A stretch of 64,000 bases of DNA from Salipaludibacillus daqingensis (GTDB lineage Bacteria; Bacillota; Bacilli; Bacillales; Salisediminibacteriaceae). The notes below the pieces were generated by a model. That model was not told where the DNA came from. It saw only the letters and a list, made by a program, of their open reading frames with translations, and searched no databases. Position 1 is the stretch's first letter; each line of letters opens with the position of its first letter. The position numbers and the translations under genes were made by a program. Shown here in pieces: positions 29,828 to 38,052 of this stretch. The stretch covers positions 124,001 through 188,000 of the forward strand of contig NZ_JARZHF010000002.1 of the NCBI RefSeq assembly GCF_029891575.1. Reading direction: 5' to 3'.

Positions 29828-29929
29828 AAAATCCCCCCTCCACATAAATGAAATTACCTTTTTAATTCAGTACTAAAGAATAGCTCATTCCTTTTTATCT
29901 ACCCTGAAAATTAAAAATTACGGTAGCCA

Positions 29930-30045
29930 TCCACTCGCTTTCCTGCGGGGCGATCCGCTAGCTTCCTCGGGAGTCTTTTGGAGCCTTCCTCTACTTAGCA
30001 GATATCAGATCGCCACCTCTGCATAGCGATTTTCATCCGTCATAG
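29930..30045 (-). repeat. Degenerate Bacillaceae dispersed GC-rich repeat (REP-like)
   Basis: The 241-nt gap between sigD and fapA holds a stretch much richer in GC than its surroundings, with CCACTCGCTTTCCTGCGGGG and CTTCCTCGGGAGTCTTTTGG segments. These resemble the abundant palindromic intergenic repeats of alkaliphilic and marine Bacillaceae as I remember them. Arms GGCGATC (29949-29955) and GATCGCC (30008-30014) could close a 66-nt structure. The copy looks truncated or decayed. Confidence 0.5.
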
Positions 30046-30068
30046 TCCGAAAAATAATTTCATGCGCT

Positions 30069-30854
30069 CTACCCTTTGAAAAAGGCAGTATCAATATGTT
30101 TTAATTTTTGCTGAAGTTTGAACAATGTCTTTGAGTGAATCTGCGATATCCTCGATGTAGACAAGTCTAAAGCTTCTCCGATTTCCGTTAATGTAAATTC
30201 TTCAAAATAAAACAAAGATATGACTAATTGTTCATTTTTGTTTAACGTTTTAATGACTTCAGCTAATTCTTCATATTGTGATTTTTTATCGATGCTTTGA
30301 TCGGGTGTCAATGTTCTGTGATCAACGATCGTTGATGAATACGTATCATTTTTTTGCGAATCTTTTGTCGGTTCATCAATTGATAAGAGATTTGATAAAA
30401 AACTTTCGTTCATCGTATAAACAACATCTTCTTCTTTCATCCCTAATTCTTCAGCAACTTCGTTTGGCGTAACAAACCGTCCATGTCTTTGTTCCAAAGA
30501 TTCGATCATCTGTTCTATTTTTTTTGACTTATCACGAATAGATCGAGGTAGCCAATCCTCTTGCCTTAAACCGTCAATAATCGCTCCTCGAATTCGAAAA
30601 GAGGCATACGTATCAAACTTCAGATCTCGGGAATGATCGAATTTCTCAAGTGCATCATATAGTCCAACCAACCCATGACTTCTCAAGTCATCTTGTTGAA
30701 CACTGCGAGGTAAATTCACACTAATCCTTTGTACGTGATAATCTACTAAAGGTAAATATGCTTCTACTAATCTATCTCCAGCAGATGAGTCTCTCTCCTC
30801 TATCCATCTTTTCCAATTATCTTGGAGTAATTTTGTATCATTTACTCTAGGCAT
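30069..30854 (-). CDS. sigD: RNA polymerase sigma factor SigD (FliA family, sigma-28)
   Basis: A 261-residue sigma factor for late flagellar, motility and autolysin genes. Region 2 is visible as DDLRSHGLVGLYDALEKFD, FDTYASFRIRGAIIDGLRQEDWLPRSIR, region 3 as the VAEELGM segment and region 4 as EFTLTEIGEALDLSTSRISQIHSKTLFKL. ATG 30854 with AGGAGG, 10 nt after the small membrane protein. Its far position in the fla/che operon makes its level sensitive to transcript completion, as known in B. subtilis. Held in check by FlgM, which is not in this window. Confidence 0.95.
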   Translation of the reverse strand: MPRVNDTKLLQDNWKRWIEERDSSAGDRLVEAYLPLVDYHVQRISVNLPRSVQQDDLRSHGLVGLYDALEKFDHSRDLKFDTYASFRIRGAIIDGLRQEDWLPRSIRDKSKKIEQMIESLEQRHGRFVTPNEVAEELGMKEEDVVYTMNESFLSNLLSIDEPTKDSQKNDTYSSTIVDHRTLTPDQSIDKKSQYEELAEVIKTLNKNEQLVISLFYFEEFTLTEIGEALDLSTSRISQIHSKTLFKLQQKLKHIDTAFFKG

Positions 30855-30864
30855 AGGAATCCTC

Positions 30865-31182
30865 CTATTCGTTCATCAAATCTTTGATGTGGTTGCTCGT
30901 TTTATTGATTTCTTTTTCGCTTAAGTTCCTATCTGTATCCCTTAGCTTTTCACCGTCTTTTACCTTCGATTGTTCAGAATCTGATGGTAAAACTTTTAAA
31001 TCCATCCTGATCCACTTCCATAATTCATTAAATAAAACTCCTATGAATAAACCAATAACCAAAGCAACTACTGCTCGAAATAACGACGTTTCCCATTGAT
31101 TTGTGGATAATGAACTGATGAATACAATCAAAAATGCCGTTGTTGAAAAGAACATCATCCACTTTTGTCTACTTTTATCCAT
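30865..31182 (-). CDS. Small two-helix membrane protein between cheD and sigD
   Basis: I do not recognise this 105-residue protein. Hydrophobic helices span about residues 9-25 and 33-56, separated by a short NQWETS turn; a charged tail of about 45 residues follows (DSEQSKVKDGEKLRDTDRNLSEKEINKTSNHIKDL), predicted cytoplasmic if the N terminus is inside. It overlaps the cheD stop by one base (TAATG) and ends 10 nt before sigD, so it is translated as part of the chemotaxis end of the fla/che operon. B. subtilis lacks a gene here as far as I recall. Function unknown. Confidence 0.75.
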   Translation of the reverse strand: MDKSRQKWMMFFSTTAFLIVFISSLSTNQWETSLFRAVVALVIGLFIGVLFNELWKWIRMDLKVLPSDSEQSKVKDGEKLRDTDRNLSEKEINKTSNHIKDLMNE

Positions 31183-31670
31183 TATACTTGAACCACACCT
31201 TTGTTTACGGTTCGTATTTCCAAAATTGAAGTGGCGGGGTTAAATTCAATTGTTCTTCCACTGCTCCCTCCTACATCCTCATAAACAATAGAAATATTCA
31301 ATCCTTGTAATGTTTCTTTCACTGCTACCACATTTCTTGGACCTATTCTCATTGCCTCAGAATTTGAAGAAAACTTAAACATTTGTGCTCCACCCGCAAT
31401 TTTTGCTTTTAATCGATACTTTGAAACACCTAAAACTATCATTTTTTTAATTAGGTCTTGGATAGCAGTGTCCGCATATTTTGCACGGTTTAGAATGCCT
31501 GATCTTGCAAAAGAAGAATCTGGAAGCATAATGTGAGCCATACCCGATATTTTCGCTTTTTCGTCATAAATAACTACGCCTACACATGAACCAAGACCTG
31601 ACGTTCGAATTGTTTCCGGTGGAGTTGCCGTATTAAGGTCAGCCATTCCTACCTTGACTAAATTATTCAT
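31182..31670 (-). CDS. cheD: Chemoreceptor glutamine deamidase CheD
   Basis: A 162-residue amidohydrolase that deamidates receptor glutamines and, in Bacillus, works with CheC to tune CheA activity. The catalytic cysteine lies in TSGLGSCVGVVIYD with H in GMAHIMLP; AKIAGGAQMF and NVVAVKETLQGLNISIVYEDVGGSSGRTIEF motifs follow. ATG 31670 lies 8 nt inside the end of cheC with an AGGAG site. Confidence 0.95.
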   Translation of the reverse strand: MNNLVKVGMADLNTATPPETIRTSGLGSCVGVVIYDEKAKISGMAHIMLPDSSFARSGILNRAKYADTAIQDLIKKMIVLGVSKYRLKAKIAGGAQMFKFSSNSEAMRIGPRNVVAVKETLQGLNISIVYEDVGGSSGRTIEFNPATSILEIRTVNKGVVQV

Positions 31671-32304
31671 CCATATTAACTCCTAAAGATCGAAAGATTT
31701 TTTCTAATGAATCAGGATCTGGAAGGAGAAAGAAATGACCTTTTGATTGAATCGTGTTATCCTGGTCCTTTTCATTAATTTCTGTGTCTATCACGATCGC
31801 ATAATCACCTGCTTCAGAAAGTTCTACAAGACCAGCAGATAATAACGCCATTGTCATATCGACCGCAACAGCTGGAGGGGTTGGTTGTAAGTTCAGTTTC
31901 GTAAAATCAGATAAAGAAGATAAATAAGATCCTGCTAAAATATTGCCCACTTCACATAGCGCGGATGCTCCCATCTCATCTATCGGCTCTTGCTGTAAAT
32001 GAAGGGAAGGATCTCCTATTAATTGCCTAATTAGATCATTGGCTTCATTAACAGGTAGCATGAAAAACATATTTCCAGGTGCCTCTCCTTCAATGCGAAG
32101 AAAAACGGCAGCAACTACCGCTTCTTCGCCTCCAACCGCATCGCTTATTTCAGTGAAAGGAACAACCTTTACTGCAGGCACTTTCATATCAATGACTTTA
32201 TGAAGCATTTGCGATAATGCCGTTGCCGCATTTCCTGCGCCGATATTCCCAACTTCTTTAAGAATATCTAGATGTTGAGACTTGATTTCACTTAAATCCT
32301 TCAT
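31663..32304 (-). CDS. cheC: CheY-P phosphatase CheC
   Basis: A 213-residue CheC, which dephosphorylates CheY-P and is stimulated by CheD. Two CheC/CheX-type phosphatase motifs are visible as DILKEVGNIGAGNAATALSQML (E and N in the first) and EMGASALCEVGNILAGSYL (second). I chose ATG 32304, which overlaps the cheW stop by one base (TGATG), over the GTG immediately before it. B. subtilis CheC is of similar length. Confidence 0.95.
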   Translation of the reverse strand: MKDLSEIKSQHLDILKEVGNIGAGNAATALSQMLHKVIDMKVPAVKVVPFTEISDAVGGEEAVVAAVFLRIEGEAPGNMFFMLPVNEANDLIRQLIGDPSLHLQQEPIDEMGASALCEVGNILAGSYLSSLSDFTKLNLQPTPPAVAVDMTMALLSAGLVELSEAGDYAIVIDTEINEKDQDNTIQSKGHFFLLPDPDSLEKIFRSLGVNMDE

Positions 32305-32780
32305 CACAGTTTTCCTTCTATTTCTTGCATTTCATCCAATTCATCTGGATTTAATACTTTATCCAAATTCAGCAAGATGAGTAAACGCTTCTCCAGTTTT
32401 GCTACTCCACGAATATACTCAGCCTCAAGTCCACCTACAACAACCGGTGGCGGTTCAATCGCATCTCTAGGAATATCTATGACATCATTAGCAGCATCAA
32501 CTACTAATCCAACATCCATGGCTCCTACTGTTACAATAATCACTCTTGTTGACTCTGAATGCTCGAGGCCGTCGATACTAAAACGCTTGCGTAGATCGAT
32601 AATAGGTGTGACAACTCCACGGAGGTTAATAACCCCTTCCACAAAGTCAGGCGTGCTAGGGACACGCGTGATATGCTGAACTCGTTCAATTGAGCGAACT
32701 TGCTCTACTTCCACTCCGTACTCTTCATCTTTTAATTGAAAAACAATGACTTTCATATCGTCCAAAACCGTTTCATTCAT
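32304..32780 (-). CDS. cheW: Chemotaxis adaptor CheW
   Basis: A 158-residue coupling protein that links receptors to CheA. It is a single CheW SH3-like domain with FQLKDEEYGVEVEQVRSIERVQHITRVP and FVEGVINLRGVVTPIIDLRKRF, all standard. ATG 32780 with AGGAGT. It follows cheA after an 89-nt gap without a clear hairpin or promoter. Confidence 0.96.
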   Translation of the reverse strand: MNETVLDDMKVIVFQLKDEEYGVEVEQVRSIERVQHITRVPSTPDFVEGVINLRGVVTPIIDLRKRFSIDGLEHSESTRVIIVTVGAMDVGLVVDAANDVIDIPRDAIEPPPVVVGGLEAEYIRGVAKLEKRLLILLNLDKVLNPDELDEMQEIEGKL

Positions 32781-32869
32781 TCGTAATCACTCCTTTTTAA
32801 GTGTGCATTTTAGATTAACGTTTTCTAAACTTATCTTTTATGTCATCGTTAAGATGGCATTTGTCGAAA

Positions 32870-34897
32870 CTACTTAATTAATGCATTACAATCGATGATT
32901 AAAGCAACTTGTCCATTTCCGAGAATGGTAGCACCCGAAATAGCAAAGGCATTCGTTAAGTACTTTCCTAATGATTTTAAAACAATTTCTTGTTGTCCAA
33001 TAAATGAATTAACAACCAAAGCTGCCATTTTCTCTCCTTTACGGACAATAACAATCGATAAGTACTCATCCTCTTCTTTTGTTGTTGGAACATCAAAGAA
33101 GTCAGTTAAGTTGAGTAATGGGACGACACTTCCTCTAAAGTCAATCACTTTTTGGTTGTGAGCAGCCATGATATCTTCTTTTTTTATAATAGCCGTTTCA
33201 ATAATTGACGATAATGGCACAGCATAAATTTCAGCTTGAACTTCAACAAGCATGACGGAAATAATAGAAAGGGTTAATGGTAGTTGGATCGAAAATATCG
33301 TTCCTTCATTCGGAGTCGAATTAACCGAAACATTCCCACCCAATGATTCAATCTTATTTTTCACAACATCCAGTCCAACGCCACGACCGGAAACATCGGA
33401 TATTTCGTCTGCTGTACTTAAACCACTTGAGAACAGTAGCTCATAAACTTGTTTGTCAGTTAGGCTTGTTCCATTCTCTTCTGATACGACCCCACTACTT
33501 ACCGCTTTTTGTAACACCTTTTCACGGTTAATTCCAGCGCCATCGTCGGAAACTTCTATAAATACATGATTCCCGCTATGGTATGCCTTTAATGTGATAT
33601 TGCTTTCTTCTGGCTTGCCTATTTTCAAACGATTTTCCGGTGTCTCTACTCCGTGATCCATTGAATTTCTTAATAAATGAACAAGAGGGTCGCCAATTTC
33701 ATCAATAACTGTTCGATCCAACTCTGTTTCTGCACCAATAATGTCAAGGTTCACTTTTTTATTTAAATCTTTCGCCAATCCTCGAACCATTCTCGGAAAA
33801 CGATTAAATACTTGCTCTACAGGTACCATCCGCATATTTAATATGATGTTTTGTAAATCACCAGAAATTCGCGACATATGTTCCACAGTTTCCGTCAACT
33901 CGCTACTTTTTAAATCCTTAGAAATTTGTTCAAGTCTTCCTCTGTCAATGACTAATTCTTCGAATAAATTCATCAAACTGTCTAGACGTTCAATATTTAC
34001 TCGAATCGTTTTATTCGCTGATGGAGTGACTTTTTCCTCATGTACTTGTTTGTCGTTATTTACTTCTGTTGAGGATGTTTCTTTATCCTTCTCGGTGTTT
34101 TTCTCTTCATTATTTGATGAATTCTCTTGCACATATTTTTGTTCATCCGTGTTAATTGTAGTAATGTTTATTTGGTCTATTTCCGACACTTTCATCACTC
34201 GAGCATGAACGTCCTGTTCTGTCTCTTTTGTAACAATCGTGACGGAAAATGTTAGATCGAAATTTTCTTCTTCTAATTGGTCGACCGTTGGAGTGGATTT
34301 AATTACCTCACCAACTTGCTCAAGAACTTCAAAGACCATGAACACGCGAGCAGCTTTTAAAATAACATCTTCCCTTAACGAGATATCCAATTGATAAGCA
34401 TAAAAACCTTGCTCTTTTGATTGAGTTAAGACAGTTAACTCAAAATCATCATAAACGTGAGCTTCGTTCCCATCGATTTTTTCTAGTTCCTTCGTTGCAG
34501 CAACCTCATCAACGCCTTCGCCTTTTTCTAATTTCACTAATTTTGCTACGACGAGTTGAACATCTCTTTTTCCTTCGCCACCTTCAGCAATATCATTGAC
34601 CATTGCTTCCAGATCATCTACTGCTTCAAATACCACGTCTAATAATTCGCTCGACGCCGTTAGCTTGTCATTTCTAATGGCATCCAACACATTTTCCATT
34701 TGGTGTGTTAAACTTGCCAAATCTTCATATCCCATCGTTGCTGACATTCCTTTTAACGTGTGCGCTGAACGGAACACTTCATTAATGATCGAAAAATCAT
34801 CCGGTGTCGTTTCTAACTTTAGTAAATGATCGTTCATCGCTTGAAGATGTTCCGTACTTTCATCAATAAACATCTCTAAATACTGATTTTTTTCCAA
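32870..34897 (-). CDS. cheA: Chemotaxis histidine kinase CheA
   Basis: A 675-residue kinase. The P1 (HPt) domain carries the phosphorylated H46 in FRSAHTLKGMSATMGY. A P2-type CheY/CheB-binding domain is at about 150-260, followed by an acidic and serine-rich linker. P3 dimerisation (about 300-365), P4 ATP-binding (HLLRNSMDHGVE, DDGAGIN, GRGVGLDVV, GTIFSIQLPL) and P5 CheW-like regulatory domain (about 545-675) complete it. TTG start at 34897 with AGGAGGGG. Lies 15 nt after cheB. Confidence 0.97.
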   Translation of the reverse strand: MEKNQYLEMFIDESTEHLQAMNDHLLKLETTPDDFSIINEVFRSAHTLKGMSATMGYEDLASLTHQMENVLDAIRNDKLTASSELLDVVFEAVDDLEAMVNDIAEGGEGKRDVQLVVAKLVKLEKGEGVDEVAATKELEKIDGNEAHVYDDFELTVLTQSKEQGFYAYQLDISLREDVILKAARVFMVFEVLEQVGEVIKSTPTVDQLEEENFDLTFSVTIVTKETEQDVHARVMKVSEIDQINITTINTDEQKYVQENSSNNEEKNTEKDKETSSTEVNNDKQVHEEKVTPSANKTIRVNIERLDSLMNLFEELVIDRGRLEQISKDLKSSELTETVEHMSRISGDLQNIILNMRMVPVEQVFNRFPRMVRGLAKDLNKKVNLDIIGAETELDRTVIDEIGDPLVHLLRNSMDHGVETPENRLKIGKPEESNITLKAYHSGNHVFIEVSDDGAGINREKVLQKAVSSGVVSEENGTSLTDKQVYELLFSSGLSTADEISDVSGRGVGLDVVKNKIESLGGNVSVNSTPNEGTIFSIQLPLTLSIISVMLVEVQAEIYAVPLSSIIETAIIKKEDIMAAHNQKVIDFRGSVVPLLNLTDFFDVPTTKEEDEYLSIVIVRKGEKMAALVVNSFIGQQEIVLKSLGKYLTNAFAISGATILGNGQVALIIDCNALIK

Positions 34898-34912
34898 ATA
34901 GACCCCTCCTAA

Positions 34913-35992
34913 TTAACAATACTTCACAATTGTTGCTGCGACTTCTTTTAAATTCACAACTTCATCTACTAAACTCGTTTCTATTGCTGCTCTAGGCATC
35001 CCAAAAACAACTGAGCTAGTTTTTGATTCCGCTATCGCAATCACCTGTTTGGACTTCTTCAAATGTACCAGTCCTTTTGTTCCATCTGATCCCATTCCAG
35101 TTAAAATAACACTAATAAATTGATCAATATGAACCGAATCAAATGATCTAAATAATACATCAACTGCAGGTCGATGACCATTCACTAACGGTGATTGATC
35201 TAATTGAACCGCGACTGAAGTCCCGATAGTCCTTACTTTTAAATGGTATCCTCCTGGAGCGATATAGGCAACACCTTTTTTTAGAACTTCGCCATTTTCT
35301 GCTTCTTTCACTGTAATTTGGGAAAGAGAATTCAATCGTTCACTCAACGATTTAGTGAATCCCTTTGGCATGTGTTGCACAATTAAGATTGGATGAGGAA
35401 AATTTTCTGGAAGATAGGGTAAAACTTGTTGAAGTGCTTTTGGTCCTCCAGTCGAGGTTCCTATTAATACAACTTTTGAAATACCATTTCTTGAAGCGTG
35501 TTTATTATCTCTCATCGTTACATTCGTTTCTTGTTTTATTACTCTTAGTGGTAAGGTTTTCTTTTCTAACAACGAATGATTTTGTAAATTCTTTACTGAT
35601 ACGGTTGAGGCATGCAGAACTTTTTCGATAATATCTGCTTCTACTTTATGTATATCTAACGAGATGGAACCAGATGGTTTAGAAATAAAATCAAAGGCAC
35701 CATATTCCATTGCTTTAATGGTTGTCTCTGTCCCGATTTTTGTCACACTCGACACCATAATTACAGGTTTAGGGTGTTCCGACATAATTTGTTTTAACGC
35801 TTCTAGACCTGACATGATTGGCATTTCAACATCCATTGTAACCACATCAGGATCGTGTTTTTTCACTTTCTCTATAGCATCTTTTCCGTTTCGGGCTTTA
35901 TCGACAACGGTAATATTATCATCTTTCTCTAACATTTCTGACAGCATTTTTCTCATAAAGGCCGAATCATCTACTACTAGTACATTAACCAT
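34913..35992 (-). CDS. cheB: Chemotaxis response regulator / protein-glutamate methylesterase CheB
   Basis: A 359-residue CheB. The N-terminal receiver has D8, D9 and the phosphoacceptor D54 (TMDVEMPIMSG); the C-terminal methylesterase has the catalytic serine in LIGTSTGGPKAL, histidine in VQHMPKGFT and aspartate in LTGMGSDGTKGL. The frame opens 12 codons upstream, but ATG 35992 has an AGGAGGT site and gives the family N terminus. It removes methyl groups from receptors during adaptation. Confidence 0.96.
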   Translation of the reverse strand: MVNVLVVDDSAFMRKMLSEMLEKDDNITVVDKARNGKDAIEKVKKHDPDVVTMDVEMPIMSGLEALKQIMSEHPKPVIMVSSVTKIGTETTIKAMEYGAFDFISKPSGSISLDIHKVEADIIEKVLHASTVSVKNLQNHSLLEKKTLPLRVIKQETNVTMRDNKHASRNGISKVVLIGTSTGGPKALQQVLPYLPENFPHPILIVQHMPKGFTKSLSERLNSLSQITVKEAENGEVLKKGVAYIAPGGYHLKVRTIGTSVAVQLDQSPLVNGHRPAVDVLFRSFDSVHIDQFISVILTGMGSDGTKGLVHLKKSKQVIAIAESKTSSVVFGMPRAAIETSLVDEVVNLKEVAATIVKYC

Positions 35993-36029
35993 CTTATCCA
36001 CCTCCTTTATATTATGTCTAAGTAACAAC

Positions 36030-36914
36030 CTACTGACGAATAAATCCTTTTAATTTAGAGATAAATGAGTGAATCGTTTTTTCATTATACAAAGGTGTGT
36101 CCGCTTCATTTAGGTAATTTTTAACTGCTTTTTCGATTGCATTTGCTGGTTTTGATTTAGGTGAATATAAAATAAAAGGCTGTTGGGCGCGAACCGCTTT
36201 CCAAACGATTTCATCATCTGGTAGCGTTGCTAATAGGTGAATTTGTTTATTTAGAAACCGTTTCGCTACGTTTAAGACATTTTGTGACGTATGTTCTCCA
36301 TCTTTTTTTGAATGGGCACGATTAACAATCATCGAAATTGGTAAGTTTCGATCTTTTAAATCGATATATTTTATCATTCCATATGCATCAGTCACAGATG
36401 TTGGCTCAGGGGTCGTAATTAAAAAGACTTCATGAGACGATAATAAAAAATGAAAACTACTATTCGTCACCCCAGCTCCCATGTCAAAGAAAATATAATC
36501 AAACTCATTTTCTAAAGATTCTATTTGCCGATAAAAAAAATTAGCCTTTTCCCTATTCATTTCAAATATTTGAGAAAGACCACTTCCACCTGCAATATAC
36601 GATAACCCTAAAGGTCCTTTTTCTATGACAGACCATATAGACATTTCTCTTTCAATCATATCCACAATAGAATAGGAAGAGCTTTGACCTAATAATATAT
36701 CAATATTTGCCATGCCGATGTCTAAATCAATAATTAATACTCTTTTATGATTTCTCTGAAGAGCTAACGAAAAATTTACAACAAAGTTAGATTTACCGAC
36801 GCCACCTTTTCCACTGACGACAGAGATGATTTTTGTATCCATCTTGTCCCGCTTTGCAGATGACGACTTTGCTGAAGTCATTTTGTTTCGCAAAGCATCT
36901 GCTTGATCATTCAA
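36030..36914 (-). CDS. flhG: MinD-like flagellum-number ATPase FlhG (YlxH)
   Basis: A 294-residue ParA/MinD-type ATPase that works with FlhF to set the number and position of basal bodies and activates the FlhF GTPase. The deviant Walker A GKGGVGKS is at residues 35-42, with IIDLDIGMANIDILLG and FDMGAGVTNSSFHFL motifs. A basic and polar N-terminal stretch precedes the fold, as needed for FlhF activation (DQADALR motif, residues 3-9). The start is TTG 36914 with an AAGGAGATG site. Confidence 0.94.
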   Translation of the reverse strand: MNDQADALRNKMTSAKSSSAKRDKMDTKIISVVSGKGGVGKSNFVVNFSLALQRNHKRVLIIDLDIGMANIDILLGQSSSYSIVDMIEREMSIWSVIEKGPLGLSYIAGGSGLSQIFEMNREKANFFYRQIESLENEFDYIFFDMGAGVTNSSFHFLLSSHEVFLITTPEPTSVTDAYGMIKYIDLKDRNLPISMIVNRAHSKKDGEHTSQNVLNVAKRFLNKQIHLLATLPDDEIVWKAVRAQQPFILYSPKSKPANAIEKAVKNYLNEADTPLYNEKTIHSFISKLKGFIRQ

Positions 36915-36921
36915 AAGACAT

Positions 36922-38052
36922 TCATCTCCTTAATAACCGCTCCGTTATTTTTTCAGGGGAAGCTTCTTCTATGTCATCTGGAACATTTTGACCGGTAGCA
37001 ATGTAACTACCACCTATATCGAAGTCCAACATGACATTGACCATTGCTCCTATAGAATCCGTTTCATCTAACTTAGTGAAGATAAGCTTATTTATATCGA
37101 TTAACTGGAATTGTTCAATGATCTTTTTCATATCTCTATATTTAGATGTCACAGCTAACACTAAATGAGTTTCCATCTGTTCATTAAAATCAATTACTTC
37201 GTTTAACTGTTTTACATAAAGAGGGTTTCGAAAGTTTCTACCTGCTGAATCAACTAAAACAAAATCGTAATCCTTTAAGTCATCCAGTGCTTCTTTAAAA
37301 TCTTTGATAGAATAGGCAACCTTAACTGGTACATCTAAAATTTTTGCATACGTTTTAAGTTGTTCAATCGCAGCAATTCGAAACGTGTCAGTCGTAATAA
37401 AAGCTACTTTTTTATGATCTTCTAGAACGGCTTTCGCAGCAATCTTTGCGATCGTCGTTGTTTTTCCAACTCCAGTAGGACCTACAACATTCAAGTATTT
37501 CTTCTCATAGTTAAAACGTCCGAAATCATAGTTGTTTAAAAGTTGACTCGTTTCGTCTTTGACCCACTTTTCTATTTGACGCGCCCCTTGTTTTTCCCCT
37601 TCTTCTTTATACCAACGTTTCAATAGTTCTTTCATCACTTTCATTCGGTAAGAATCTGATAATTCTTGATCTAATAGGATTCCGTTAAACACTTCTAAAG
37701 AACTTGGGTAATCATCTCCTCCAAATGAAGTACTTTGCTGCATTCCTTTTACGATCGATTTCAATTCCTTTATATCATTCGACAACTTAACTGTATCTTC
37801 ATTGTTTGTTGCTTTTGGTTTGCTTGGTGTTTTTGCAATAACAGATGCTGGGGCTTCCTTTTTTGGTCGCTGCAGACTTAGTTCTGGATCAATAGCAGCA
37901 ATTACTTCAATACTTTTCTTCGTAAACATCCCAAGAAATCCACCAGTTTCCACACGCTTCGAATTGAGAATAACCGCCTCTTGTCCTAGTTCCGTTCGTA
38001 TTTTTGTCATCGCTTCTGACATATCTTTTGCTAAATACTTTTTCACTTTCAT
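36922..38052 (-). CDS. flhF: SRP-type GTPase FlhF
   Basis: A 376-residue flagellar SRP-like GTPase that positions the basal body. An N-terminal basic domain (KYLAKDMSEAMTKIRTELGQEAVIL) and a variable linker precede the NG domain, where [16 protein letters not shown] has the P-loop at residues 191-198; ITTDTFRIAAIEQLKTYAKIL, VDSAGR and TKLDET follow. ATG 38052 overlaps the flhA stop by 4 nt. Confidence 0.95.
   Translation of the reverse strand: MKVKKYLAKDMSEAMTKIRTELGQEAVILNSKRVETGGFLGMFTKKSIEVIAAIDPELSLQRPKKEAPASVIAKTPSKPKATNNEDTVKLSNDIKELKSIVKGMQQSTSFGGDDYPSSLEVFNGILLDQELSDSYRMKVMKELLKRWYKEEGEKQGARQIEKWVKDETSQLLNNYDFGRFNYEKKYLNVVGPTGVGKTTTIAKIAAKAVLEDHKKVAFITTDTFRIAAIEQLKTYAKILDVPVKVAYSIKDFKEALDDLKDYDFVLVDSAGRNFRNPLYVKQLNEVIDFNEQMETHLVLAVTSKYRDMKKIIEQFQLIDINKLIFTKLDETDSIGAMVNVMLDFDIGGSYIATGQNVPDDIEEASPEKITERLLRR

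Noticed and set aside
32377-32679. Plus-strand 100-codon frame antisense to cheW
   Set aside because: Shadow of a strongly conserved gene; no ribosome site or recognised family.
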